From assembly GCA_019264575.1 (NCBI GenBank), contig JAHUZV010000019.1, positions 124,001 to 188,000 on the forward strand: DNA of 64,000 nucleotides, given 5' to 3'. The DNA is from Vulcanococcus sp. (GTDB taxonomy: Bacteria; Cyanobacteriota; Cyanobacteriia; PCC-6307; Cyanobiaceae). The notes under the pieces are model-generated. The model had not been told where the DNA came from. It made no database searches and saw only the letters and a list, made by a program, of their open reading frames with translations. The position numbers and the translations under genes were made by a program. Positions 18,480 to 26,140 of the stretch are shown piece after piece (the first letter of the stretch is position 1; every line of letters begins with the position of its first letter).

Positions 18480-19574
18480 ATGGTGCTGAGGGTTTCGATC
18501 GTGCTGCCCACGTACAACGAACGGGGCAACATCGAGCCGTTGCTGGAGCAATTGCTGCCGCTTCAGCAGCACTACAACCTCGAAATCCTGGTGGTGGACG
18601 ATGACTCCGCCGATGGCACAGCCGAGCTGGTGCGGCGCCTGGCCCACGCGGAACCACGCCTGCGCCTGATCCGCCGCGTGGGCCGCTCTGGCTTGGCCAG
18701 CGCCATCAAGGAGGGATTGCTCGATTCCACCGGCGATGTGGCTGTGGTGATGGACAGCGATGGCCAGCACGAGCCCGCCTCCGTGCAGCGCGCCATCGAG
18801 GCGCTGGTGCAGGGCGACCGCGATTTGGTGATCGGAAGCCGCTTTCACCCAGAAGCCGAAATCCTTGGGTTGAGCGGGCGGCGCGAACGCGGCTCCAGCT
18901 GGGCCAACGCCAGCGCGCGCTTCAGCCTGCCGCGGGGCTACGCCGGCCTCTCCGATTACATGAGCGGCTTCTTTGCCCTGCGGCTTGAAGCGGTGTTGCC
19001 GTTGATCCGTGCGGTGGATGTGAACGGGTTCAAGTTTTTGTATGAACTCCTCGCCGTGAGCAAGGGCCGGCTGCGTACGGCGGAGGTGCCACTGAGCTTC
19101 CAGCCCCGCACCTACGGCAGCTCCAAGCTCGATTTGGCGATCTTCTGGGATTTCTTGATCTCGATCCTGCACAGCCTCAGCTTGCGGCTGCTGCCACGCC
19201 GGGCCATCAGCTTCGGCCTGGTGGGCGTGAGCGGTGTGGCTGTGCAGCTCGCGGCCACGCAGCTGCTGATGCTCAGCGGCTTGGGTTTTGCGCAGGCTTT
19301 GCCCTTCGCGGTGGTGGCGGCCGCCAGTTCCAACTACCTGATCAACAACGCCCTCACCTTTCGCTTCCAGCGCTTGAAGGGGTTGGCCCTGTTGCGCGGT
19401 CTTCTCAAGTTCCTGCTGGTGGCGTCGCTGCCAGTGCTGGCCAATGTGGGCCTGGCTTCGGCCTTTTACAGCCTGGTGGCCCGCGACACGCTCTGGGCGC
19501 AGCTCTCCGGAATCCTGGTGGTGTTCGTGTGGAACTACGCCGCCAGTAGCCGTTTCGTGTGGAACACCCCCTAA
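18480..19574 (+). CDS. Dolichol-phosphate-mannose-synthase-like GT2 glycosyltransferase fused to GtrA domain
   Basis: 364 residues in two parts. Residues 1 to about 215 form a family 2 glycosyltransferase: VSIVLPTYNERGNIEPLLEQ, then the nucleotide-sugar Asp motif LVVDDDSADGTAELV and the metal-binding VVMDSDGQHEPASV. Residues about 230-360 form a GtrA-like membrane domain with four hydrophobic helices (FGLVGVSGVAVQLAATQLLM onwards) and the basic segment FRFQRLKG. Such proteins load a sugar onto a polyprenyl phosphate and help it cross the membrane. It heads a cassette with a GT39 transferase and a PAP2 phosphatase. The acceptor and donor sugar are unknown. Confidence 0.92.
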   Translation: MVLRVSIVLPTYNERGNIEPLLEQLLPLQQHYNLEILVVDDDSADGTAELVRRLAHAEPRLRLIRRVGRSGLASAIKEGLLDSTGDVAVVMDSDGQHEPASVQRAIEALVQGDRDLVIGSRFHPEAEILGLSGRRERGSSWANASARFSLPRGYAGLSDYMSGFFALRLEAVLPLIRAVDVNGFKFLYELLAVSKGRLRTAEVPLSFQPRTYGSSKLDLAIFWDFLISILHSLSLRLLPRRAISFGLVGVSGVAVQLAATQLLMLSGLGFAQALPFAVVAAASSNYLINNALTFRFQRLKGLALLRGLLKFLLVASLPVLANVGLASAFYSLVARDTLWAQLSGILVVFVWNYAASSRFVWNTP

Positions 19575-19583
19575 TTTCTCGCC

Positions 19584-21344
19584 ATGCAACGCCTCAACGC
19601 CTGGCTTGACCGGGACGAACGCCGCAGCCTGCTGCTGGCCCTGCTCGCCTTAGCTGCCCTTTGCGGTCTCCTGTTTGGCCAGCAGCTCGGTGCCCTGGGA
19701 CTGATGGACAAGACCGAGGGTCTGTTCGTGGAGATTCCTCACGAGATGCTCGTGAGCGGCGACTGGGTCACTCCTCGCTGGAACGGCGAGCTCTTCTTCG
19801 ATTACCCCGTGTGGGGCTATTGGATGGTGGCCCTGAGCTTCCGCCTGTTCGGGGTGAGCGAATGGGCGGCTCGCTTGCCGGTGGCCCTGGCCGCCAGCGC
19901 CACGGTGTATGCCGTGTTTGCCGTGTTGATGCTGGTGGCCCCAGCCGCCGAAGCCATCCATCAGCGCCTGGGCCGCTCGCTGCTGGGTGCCACGGTGCTG
20001 GCTCTCAGCCCGGGCTGGTTGGGTTGGGGGCGCTCCTCCGTCACCGACATGTTCTTGGCCAGTGGCATCACGCTGGCCCTGCTCGGTTTTGTGCTCGCAC
20101 ACAGCGCCCCAGCGGAGCGGCCTTGGCAGCGCCCACTCGGCTTTGTGGTTCTCGGCCTGTTCTGCGGCATCGCCGTGCTTGCCAAGGGGCCGGTGGGTTT
20201 GCTGCTGCCGGGGCTGGTGATGCTTGTGTTCTGGGCTTTGAAGGGAACTCTGCTTCAGGAGCTGCGCCGCACCCCCTGGGTTCCTCTGGTGTTGCTGTTT
20301 CTGGGCGTGGCCGCTCCCTGGTACGGCATGGCTACTGCCGCCAATGGCACGGAATTTCTGGGCGGCTTCCTTGGCTTCAGCAACCTGGAGCGCTTCACCT
20401 CGGTGATCTACGACCACCCCGGCCCGCCGTGGTTCTACTTGCCATGGGTGCTGCTGTTGCTGCTGCCCTGGTCGCTGTATCTCCCGGTTGCGGCGATGCG
20501 CCTTCGCTTCTGGCGCCTGATCGTTTGGCGTGAAACACCTCCAGGCGCCGACCTGCCATTGCTCGCCCTGCTGTGGCTGGTCTTGATGGTGGCGTTCTTT
20601 TCGGCGGCGGCCACCAAGCTGCCGGGCTACATCCTCCCGGCGCTGCCCGGGGGAAGCCTGCTGGTGTCCCTGCTGTTTTTGCCTTTGCAGCCAGCAACCA
20701 CTCCTCTGGCCATGGGCCAGCGGATCACCGGCTGGTGCAACGCGGTTCTGCTCGCTCTGATGGCTCTGGCGGCCGTGCTGGCGCCCCGCAGGATCGAAAC
20801 CGACCCTTCCTATCCAGCCTTCGCCGATGCCGTGCGGGCTTCGGGTCTGCCCTGGTTGCTAGCCGTGCCGCTGCTGTTGGCGGCCATCGCTCTGGTGCTG
20901 TTGCTGTGGCGCTCCCGTTCGGGCCTGAGCTGGTTGTGGGTGCCCAACGCCGCTGGGGTTGCCGCTGCACTGGCCCTGGTGTTGCCGGTGCTGGTGCCCC
21001 TGGTGGATCGCGAGCGCCAGTTGCCGATTCGCGCCTTAGCCCGTTTGGCTGGTGAGCAAGCGTTGCCGAATGAGCCGCTGTTGGTGGTGGGCTACAAGCG
21101 CTACAGCGTGGTGTTTTACAGCGGCCGCCCTGTGCTCTTTGTGAGCTCTCCCCGTAAGGCAGCCCGCAGCCTGAGCCAGGCTCCGGGCATGGAGCAGCCG
21201 GCCAGTGTGCTGCTGCTGGGCAGCGACGCTGAATTGCTCGAATTTGGGCTCGGTCCGGGCGATGGCACGCCACTCGGCCGGCGGGATGCCCACCGCCTGC
21301 TCAGGCTGCCAGTGGAGCAGCTTGACCAACTGGAGCCGCGCTGA
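19584..21344 (+). CDS. Integral-membrane GT39/ArnT-like glycosyltransferase
   Basis: 586 residues with about twelve hydrophobic helices. The first extracytoplasmic loop carries the family pattern: LMDKTEGLFVEIPHEMLVSG, DWVTPRWNGELFFDYPVWGY, with the acidic residues expected to bind lipid-linked sugar and metal. Proteins of this type (ArnT, PMT, GT83/GT39) move a sugar from a polyprenyl-phosphate carrier to an acceptor outside the membrane. It lies 10 bp after the GT2-GtrA gene, which would supply the lipid-linked sugar, and its stop overlaps the PAP2 start (TGATG). The acceptor could be lipid, protein or polysaccharide. Confidence 0.9.
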   Translation: MQRLNAWLDRDERRSLLLALLALAALCGLLFGQQLGALGLMDKTEGLFVEIPHEMLVSGDWVTPRWNGELFFDYPVWGYWMVALSFRLFGVSEWAARLPVALAASATVYAVFAVLMLVAPAAEAIHQRLGRSLLGATVLALSPGWLGWGRSSVTDMFLASGITLALLGFVLAHSAPAERPWQRPLGFVVLGLFCGIAVLAKGPVGLLLPGLVMLVFWALKGTLLQELRRTPWVPLVLLFLGVAAPWYGMATAANGTEFLGGFLGFSNLERFTSVIYDHPGPPWFYLPWVLLLLLPWSLYLPVAAMRLRFWRLIVWRETPPGADLPLLALLWLVLMVAFFSAAATKLPGYILPALPGGSLLVSLLFLPLQPATTPLAMGQRITGWCNAVLLALMALAAVLAPRRIETDPSYPAFADAVRASGLPWLLAVPLLLAAIALVLLLWRSRSGLSWLWVPNAAGVAAALALVLPVLVPLVDRERQLPIRALARLAGEQALPNEPLLVVGYKRYSVVFYSGRPVLFVSSPRKAARSLSQAPGMEQPASVLLLGSDAELLEFGLGPGDGTPLGRRDAHRLLRLPVEQLDQLEPR

Positions 21345-22042
21345 TGGCCGCCGTTGTGCATCGGTTGCGTGGCTTGTTGGCCGACTGGCTGGCGGCTCTA
21401 GGTGCCTGGCGGCTTGGCTGTGCGGTGTTCACGGCGCTCTTGCTGGGCTGGGCTGGTCCCCAGCTGGCGGCGATTCGCCATCCGCGCCTTGATGAGCGGT
21501 TGCTGGATGGGGTGCACCGCCTGATCCCTGAGCCGCTCGGCAACCTGCTGTTGCGGGTTTACCAGATGAGTGGCGTGCATCTCACCGCCGTGCTGGTGCT
21601 GGCGGTGCTGATCTTCCTCAGCCTGAAACGTCTCTGGCCTGAATTGGTCTGCCTGATGGTGGGCACCGGCGGCATTCTCGTGATCGTGGACCGCTGGCTC
21701 AAACCGCTGTTTGATCGCCGCCGCCCCAGTGGCCGGCTGCTCGAAGACATCAGTGGTCGCAGCTTTCCCAGTGGCCATGCGGCTGGCTCGGTTGTCTTTT
21801 ATTTCCTCACCTGCTGCCTGCTCACGGCCCATTACCCCCGGCTGCGGCGGCCCTTGTTTGTGTTCTCCAGTTGTTGGGTGGCTTTGGTGTGGCTCAGCAC
21901 CCTCTACTGCCGTGCCCATTGGCTGAGTGATATCGCGGCTGGAGCCGCCGTGGGGTATGTGTGGCTGAGCTTCTGCCTGGCGGGCTTCACCGTTTGGGAG
22001 CAGCGCTGCCGACCCTCCTCGCCTCCCTCCCCCCATGGCTGA
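21344..22042 (+). CDS. PAP2-family membrane phosphatase
   Basis: 232 residues with about six hydrophobic helices. All three phosphatidate-phosphatase-2 motifs are present: KPLFDRRRPSGRL (K-x6-RP), SFPSGHAAGSVVF (PSGH), and STLYCRAHWLSDIAAGAAVG (S-R-x5-H-x3-D). Such enzymes dephosphorylate lipid phosphates or diphosphates in the periplasm. Next to two polyprenyl-phosphate glycosyltransferases, the most natural role is recycling the lipid carrier. It starts on the stop codon of the GT39 gene and overlaps the next gene by 8 bp, so translation is coupled. Confidence 0.92.
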   Translation: MAAVVHRLRGLLADWLAALGAWRLGCAVFTALLLGWAGPQLAAIRHPRLDERLLDGVHRLIPEPLGNLLLRVYQMSGVHLTAVLVLAVLIFLSLKRLWPELVCLMVGTGGILVIVDRWLKPLFDRRRPSGRLLEDISGRSFPSGHAAGSVVFYFLTCCLLTAHYPRLRRPLFVFSSCWVALVWLSTLYCRAHWLSDIAAGAAVGYVWLSFCLAGFTVWEQRCRPSSPPSPHG

Positions 22043-22442
22043 CGCCTCGGTTTCTCTCGCCGACCTGCGCGGCCTGCGCTCAGCACCCGAGCTTGATGCC
22101 GCCGGGCGCGAATCCCTGCGCGCGGCCTTGATGCCGCTGCTCGAGCGCTGCGATTGGTTCACCGTTGGCGTGATGGCACCCTCGGCTGATGCTGCGGTTG
22201 AGGCCCTGCGCGCCCTGGAAGGCGCACTGGGCTGGTCCGCCCATGAGCTCGATCCGGCCGGCGAAGCCCTCGGCAGCATCGAGGGGCCTGTGTTTCTGAA
22301 GGCCAACCAGAACAGCGGCCGTTTCTTGGTGCGCCGGGAGGCTGGCCTGGGTGAAGGGCTGTTGATCACAGGCCATAGCCCCGCCGATCCCGACGCTGAA
22401 GACACCTGGGGCCCGCTGCCGCTCAACTTCTTTGCTGCCTGA
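22035..22442 (+). CDS. DUF1824 family protein
   Basis: 135 residues of a cyanobacterial family of unknown function. It has no signal peptide or membrane helix. Recognisable segments are LADLRGLRSAPELDAAGRES, LLERCDWFTVGVMAPSADAA and the C-terminal GPVFLKANQNSGRFLVRRE, then EGLLITGHSPADPDAEDTWG, the most conserved-looking part. It overlaps the PAP2 gene by 8 bp, suggesting translational coupling, but the fold gives no obvious link to glycolipid chemistry. Its stop codon forms part of an 11-bp direct repeat that lies upstream of hemC. Confidence 0.85.
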   Translation: MADASVSLADLRGLRSAPELDAAGRESLRAALMPLLERCDWFTVGVMAPSADAAVEALRALEGALGWSAHELDPAGEALGSIEGPVFLKANQNSGRFLVRREAGLGEGLLITGHSPADPDAEDTWGPLPLNFFAA

Positions 22443-22462
22443 TCACGACGACTGATCACGAC
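22439..22462 (+). repeat. Tandem 11-bp direct repeat upstream of hemC
   Basis: CTGATCACGAC occurs twice, at 22439-22449 and 22452-22462, separated by GA (13-bp period). Each copy contains the palindrome TGATCA. The first copy overlaps the stop codon of the DUF1824 gene; the pair lies about 90 bp before hemC. It may be a regulator site or a small local duplication. Confidence 0.5.
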
Positions 22463-22550
22463 TTGGCCGTTCCCAACCGGCCCCGGCACACCGATCTTTA
22501 GGCTTGGCGGCTGTACTTCGGCGGCCCAGCGCTGCCTCCTCCCGCTTCCG

Positions 22551-23504
22551 ATGGCCGCTTCCCAACTGCGCATTGCCTCACGCCGCAGCCAGCTGGCCAT
22601 GGTGCAGACCCACTGGGTGCGCGATGAGCTGGCCAAGGCCCACGACGGCCTTGAGATCACGATCGAGGCGATGGCCACCCAGGGCGACAAGATCCTGGAT
22701 GTGGCTCTGGCCAAGATTGGCGATAAGGGCCTGTTCACCAAGGAGCTGGAGGCTCAGATGCTGGTGGACCGGGCTGATATCGCCGTGCACAGCCTCAAGG
22801 ATCTGCCCACCAACCTGCCCGAGGGCCTGATGCTGGGCTGCATCACCGAGCGGGAAGATCCCGCCGATGCCCTGGTGGTGCACGAGAACCACAAAGACAA
22901 GACCCTCGCCACCCTGCCCGAGGGGGCTGTGGTGGGCACCAGCTCCCTGCGCCGCCTCGCGCAGCTGCGCCACCACTTCCCGCACCTCACCTTCAAGGAT
23001 GTGCGCGGCAATGTGATCACCCGCCTGGAAAAGCTCGATTCCGGTGAGTTCGATTGCCTGATCCTGGCGGCCGCGGGCCTGGGTCGCCTCGGCCTGGGCG
23101 ATCGCATCCATGAGCTGATCGATCCGTCGATCTCCCTGCATGCCGTGGGCCAGGGCGCCCTGGGCATCGAGTGCCGTGAGGGCGACACCGCTGTGCTGGA
23201 GCAGATCAAGGTGCTCGAGCACCTGCCCACGGCCCGCCGCTGCCTGGCGGAGCGCGCCTTCCTGCGGGAGCTCGAAGGTGGCTGCCAAGTACCCATCGGC
23301 GTGAACACCCGCTTCGAGGGTGAAGAGCTGGTGCTCACTGGCATGGTGGCCAGCCTCGATGGCCAGCGCCTGATCCGCGATGAGGCCCGCGGCGACCAGA
23401 ACGATCCCGAGGCGATCGGAATCGCCCTGGCCCATGCTTTGCGGGCTCAGGGTGCCGGGGAGATCCTGGAGGAGATCTTTGCCACCGTCCGGCCTGAGGC
23501 CTGA
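22551..23504 (+). CDS. hemC: Hydroxymethylbilane synthase (porphobilinogen deaminase)
   Basis: Polymerises four porphobilinogens into hydroxymethylbilane on the way to haem, chlorophyll and bilins. The 317-residue protein begins [18 protein letters not shown] and has [11 protein letters not shown] and [16 protein letters not shown]. The catalytic-Asp region [16 protein letters not shown] follows, then EGGCQVPIG, whose Cys245 carries the dipyrromethane cofactor. All expected arginines of the substrate site region ([16 protein letters not shown]) are present. It is followed after 13 bp by the CLC gene and is part of the tetrapyrrole load that includes hemE at 38.2 kb. Confidence 0.97.
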   Translation: MAASQLRIASRRSQLAMVQTHWVRDELAKAHDGLEITIEAMATQGDKILDVALAKIGDKGLFTKELEAQMLVDRADIAVHSLKDLPTNLPEGLMLGCITEREDPADALVVHENHKDKTLATLPEGAVVGTSSLRRLAQLRHHFPHLTFKDVRGNVITRLEKLDSGEFDCLILAAAGLGRLGLGDRIHELIDPSISLHAVGQGALGIECREGDTAVLEQIKVLEHLPTARRCLAERAFLRELEGGCQVPIGVNTRFEGEELVLTGMVASLDGQRLIRDEARGDQNDPEAIGIALAHALRAQGAGEILEEIFATVRPEA

Positions 23505-23517
23505 TTCAGCTGCTGCG

Positions 23518-25467
23518 GTGAGCCATGAGCCGGCGGCAGTTGAGCCGCGGGCTCTGCCGTTTCAGTGGAGCTTGCTCGCTTGGGCGGCCCTGGTGGGCGC
23601 GCTCACCGGGCTGGCAGTGGTGGGCTTCCACTACCTGCTGGGCTTCATCAATAACTTTCTCTATGGCCCGGTGGTGGAAGGGCTGATCGGCCTGTTCACC
23701 TCCGCGCCGCCTGAACCGCCACCGCTGCCCGAACCTGCTCCAGCCGCTGGCACACCCCTCGGTGCCCTGCTGCAGATCGGGCTTGGCGGTCTTGCGTTCC
23801 TGCCACCACCGCCGCCACCGCCGGAGCCGATCCCGCTGCCGGGTGATCCCCTGCCGCTGTGGCTCTCGGCCTGGCCCGTGGTCCTGGTGCCGCTGTTGGG
23901 CGGGCTGGCGGTGGGTGCCCTGCGCCAATGGGGCCGCGACCTGGGGCCAAGCCTGCCGAGCCTGATGGCCATGGCCGATGGCAGCGTGCAGCCCACGCCC
24001 AAGCTTCCCTTCCTGCGCCTGCTCACCGCCTCCCTCAGCCTGGGGAGTGGTGCCTCGCTCGGCCCGGAGGGTCCCAGCGTGGAGAGCGGCGGCAACATCG
24101 GTCTTTGGGTGGCGGGCAAGGGCGGCCTCTCGCCCGATTCCCAGAAAGCTCTCGTGGCTGCTGGCGTGGCCGCTGGTTTGGCGGCTGGTTTCAAGGCGCC
24201 GATTGCTGGCCTGTTCTTTGCCTTTGAGGGCAGCTACAGCACGATCCCCGGTCGCCCCAGCGTGCGAGCGGTGCTGGTGGCCGCCGTGGCGTCATCGCTG
24301 GTGACGCAGCTGTCGCTGGGGGATGAGCCGATCTTCCGCCTGCCCGCCTATGAGGTGCGCTCGCCCCTGGAGCTGCCGCTCTATCTGGGGCTGGGGCTGG
24401 TGGCCAGCGGCATGTCGCTCGCATTGCTCAACCTGTTTGCCCTCGGGCGCAGCGAGCCGGTGCAACGCCAGCTTGGGCGGTTGCCCACCTGTGTGGTGAC
24501 CGGGCTGGGCGGCCTGGCGGTGGGCTTGATGGCCCTTGGCTTTCCCCAGGTGCTCGGCGTGGGCTACGACACCATCGGCGCCCTACTCGGCCGGGACGGC
24601 GGCATCGCCCTGGTGAGCCTGCTGGGCCTGCTGGCGGTGAAGCTGCTTGCCACGGGTTTAAGCAGTGCCACGGGCTTTGTGGGTGGTGGGTTTGCCCCGT
24701 CGCTGTTTCTTGGTGCTGTGCTCGGCAACGTGTATGGGCAGCTGCTGGGGGAGAGCGGCCTGCAGTTGCCCGTGGCCGAGCCTCCCGCCTACGCGATGGT
24801 GGGGATGGCGGCGGTGCTAGCCGGCAGCGCCCGGGCTCCGCTCACAGCTCTTCTGCTGCTGTTTGAACTCACCCACGACATCCGCATCGTGCTGCCGTTG
24901 ATGGCGGCAGCGGGTTTGAGCGCCCTGCTGGTGGAGCGCTGGCACGGCATGGCTGATCCGGGCCTGGTGGGCCCGGATGTGCAGGAGGAGCAGCGCCGCG
25001 GGCGGCTGGCTTCCATTGCGGTGGTGGAAGCGCTCGAGCCGGAATCACCCCTGGTGCTGGCGGCGTCCACACCAGCAGAGGTTGCCCTGCAGCAGCTGCT
25101 GGCGGCCCATGGCCATTGCCTGGTGGTGGAGGAGGAAGGCTGGGTGCTGGCGCTGGTCACCCTGGAGGATCTGCAACGCCCGATCTCTGCGGGGCTGGCC
25201 GATCAACCGCTGCGCGACTGCCGCCGCTCTGATCTGATCTGGCTCTCGGTGGAGGCCAATCTCTCCCAGCTGGAGGATCAGCTGCAGCCCAATGGCCTGC
25301 GGCAGGTGCCGGTGTTTTGCCTCGATGATCAGGCCCTGCCCAAGTTGCCGGTGGGTATCCCGAGCTCGGGTTTGCCGCTCGCCGCACTGCAGGGCCTCGC
25401 CAGCCGCGATGGCATGGCCCGAGCTCTGGCGCGGGCGGCGGCGGTGGTGCACAAAAAAGCCCCCTGA
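23518..25467 (+). CDS. CLC-family chloride channel/transporter with C-terminal CBS region
   Basis: 649 residues from GTG 23518. Conserved CLC elements are LGPEGPSVESGGNIG, with the gating Glu184, and GFVGGGFAPSLFLGAVLG. The segment APIAGLFFAFEGSY aligns with the E. coli ClC-ec1 helix that bears Glu203, but the equivalent position is Gly238. Two Pro-rich stretches interrupt the N-terminal part (APPEPPPLPEPAP and LPPPPPPPEPIPLPGDPLP), forming unusual loops between helices. A CBS-like regulatory region follows the last helix (LVLAASTPAEVALQQLLAAH, VLALVTLEDLQ). Its last codons lie inside a hairpin that serves the opposite strand. Confidence 0.93.
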   Translation: MSHEPAAVEPRALPFQWSLLAWAALVGALTGLAVVGFHYLLGFINNFLYGPVVEGLIGLFTSAPPEPPPLPEPAPAAGTPLGALLQIGLGGLAFLPPPPPPPEPIPLPGDPLPLWLSAWPVVLVPLLGGLAVGALRQWGRDLGPSLPSLMAMADGSVQPTPKLPFLRLLTASLSLGSGASLGPEGPSVESGGNIGLWVAGKGGLSPDSQKALVAAGVAAGLAAGFKAPIAGLFFAFEGSYSTIPGRPSVRAVLVAAVASSLVTQLSLGDEPIFRLPAYEVRSPLELPLYLGLGLVASGMSLALLNLFALGRSEPVQRQLGRLPTCVVTGLGGLAVGLMALGFPQVLGVGYDTIGALLGRDGGIALVSLLGLLAVKLLATGLSSATGFVGGGFAPSLFLGAVLGNVYGQLLGESGLQLPVAEPPAYAMVGMAAVLAGSARAPLTALLLLFELTHDIRIVLPLMAAAGLSALLVERWHGMADPGLVGPDVQEEQRRGRLASIAVVEALEPESPLVLAASTPAEVALQQLLAAHGHCLVVEEEGWVLALVTLEDLQRPISAGLADQPLRDCRRSDLIWLSVEANLSQLEDQLQPNGLRQVPVFCLDDQALPKLPVGIPSSGLPLAALQGLASRDGMARALARAAAVVHKKAP

Positions 25468-25475
25468 CGGGGGCT
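25453..25475 (-). terminator. Rho-independent terminator of the second ppa, inside the CLC 3' codons
   Basis: The 7-bp stem AGCCCCC/GGGGGCT with a 4-nt loop is followed, reading on the minus strand, by six T residues. It lies 33 bp beyond the ppa stop codon. The plus-strand sequence of the same hairpin encodes the last residues and stop of the CLC protein; no T-tract follows on that side, so it should be efficient only for ppa. Confidence 0.85.
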
Positions 25476-25508
25476 GATCGATCTTGTGGATCGCTTCGGC
25501 AGCTGCGC

Positions 25509-26096
25509 TCAGTTGACCAGCTTGGGCGCGATGGTTTCCACATAGCGGGCCTCGCACTCTTTGATGATCTTCACGGCTTCGGCGGTGTCGAAGAACCCGT
25601 TCACGCGGCAGGTGCCGGGCTTCTTGAGGTCCTTGTAGTGCTCCCAGTAGTACTGGGTTTCCTTGAGCCAATGCTCACCCAGCTGGGTGTAGCTGGTGAT
25701 GTGATCCATGCGCTTGTCATCGGCCAGCACGGCAATCACCTTGTCGTCGACTTCACCACCGTCGTCGAACTTCATGATGCCGATGATGCGGGCCTCCACC
25801 AGGGAGCCGGGCACGAGGGGCTCGGTCACACCCACGATCTCGATGTCGAGCGGGTCGCCGTCTTCATCCCAGGTGCGGGGGATGCAGCCGTAGGCGAAGG
25901 GATAGGCCAGCGAGGAATAGCCCACGCGATCGAGCTTGAGGTGCCCGGTTTCGGTGATCAGCTCGTATTTGTTGATCGTGTTGCTGTTCAGCTCCACGAT
26001 CGTGTTCAGCCGCAGCTCGGCTTCATCGGCGAAGGCCGGCAGCACGTGCAGCAGGTTGAGCATCGTGCGGCTTGGGGCGTGGTCGATGTTCGCCAT
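25509..26096 (-). CDS. ppa: Soluble inorganic pyrophosphatase, canonical paralogue
   Basis: 195 residues from ATG 26096 (ATG 26126 would add ten). All family I catalytic residues can be placed: the Glu of IVELNS, NKYEL, the Asp-Arg of KLDRVGY, the full signature DEDGDPLD (Asp79, Asp81, Asp84), FDDGGEVDDK with both metal Asp residues and the Lys, and the Tyr-Lys of WEHYKDL. This is the expected house-keeping enzyme that drives biosynthetic reactions by removing PPi. It differs from the paralogue at 3454-3969, which has Ala for the central Asp, and the two share only the core motifs, so it is not a recent duplicate. A strong terminator follows. Confidence 0.95.
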   Translation of the reverse strand: MANIDHAPSRTMLNLLHVLPAFADEAELRLNTIVELNSNTINKYELITETGHLKLDRVGYSSLAYPFAYGCIPRTWDEDGDPLDIEIVGVTEPLVPGSLVEARIIGIMKFDDGGEVDDKVIAVLADDKRMDHITSYTQLGEHWLKETQYYWEHYKDLKKPGTCRVNGFFDTAEAVKIIKECEARYVETIAPKLVN

Positions 26097-26140
26097 CAGG
26101 GCAGCGGCAAGGGATGTGGGCGGCATCCTACGGATCGCAC

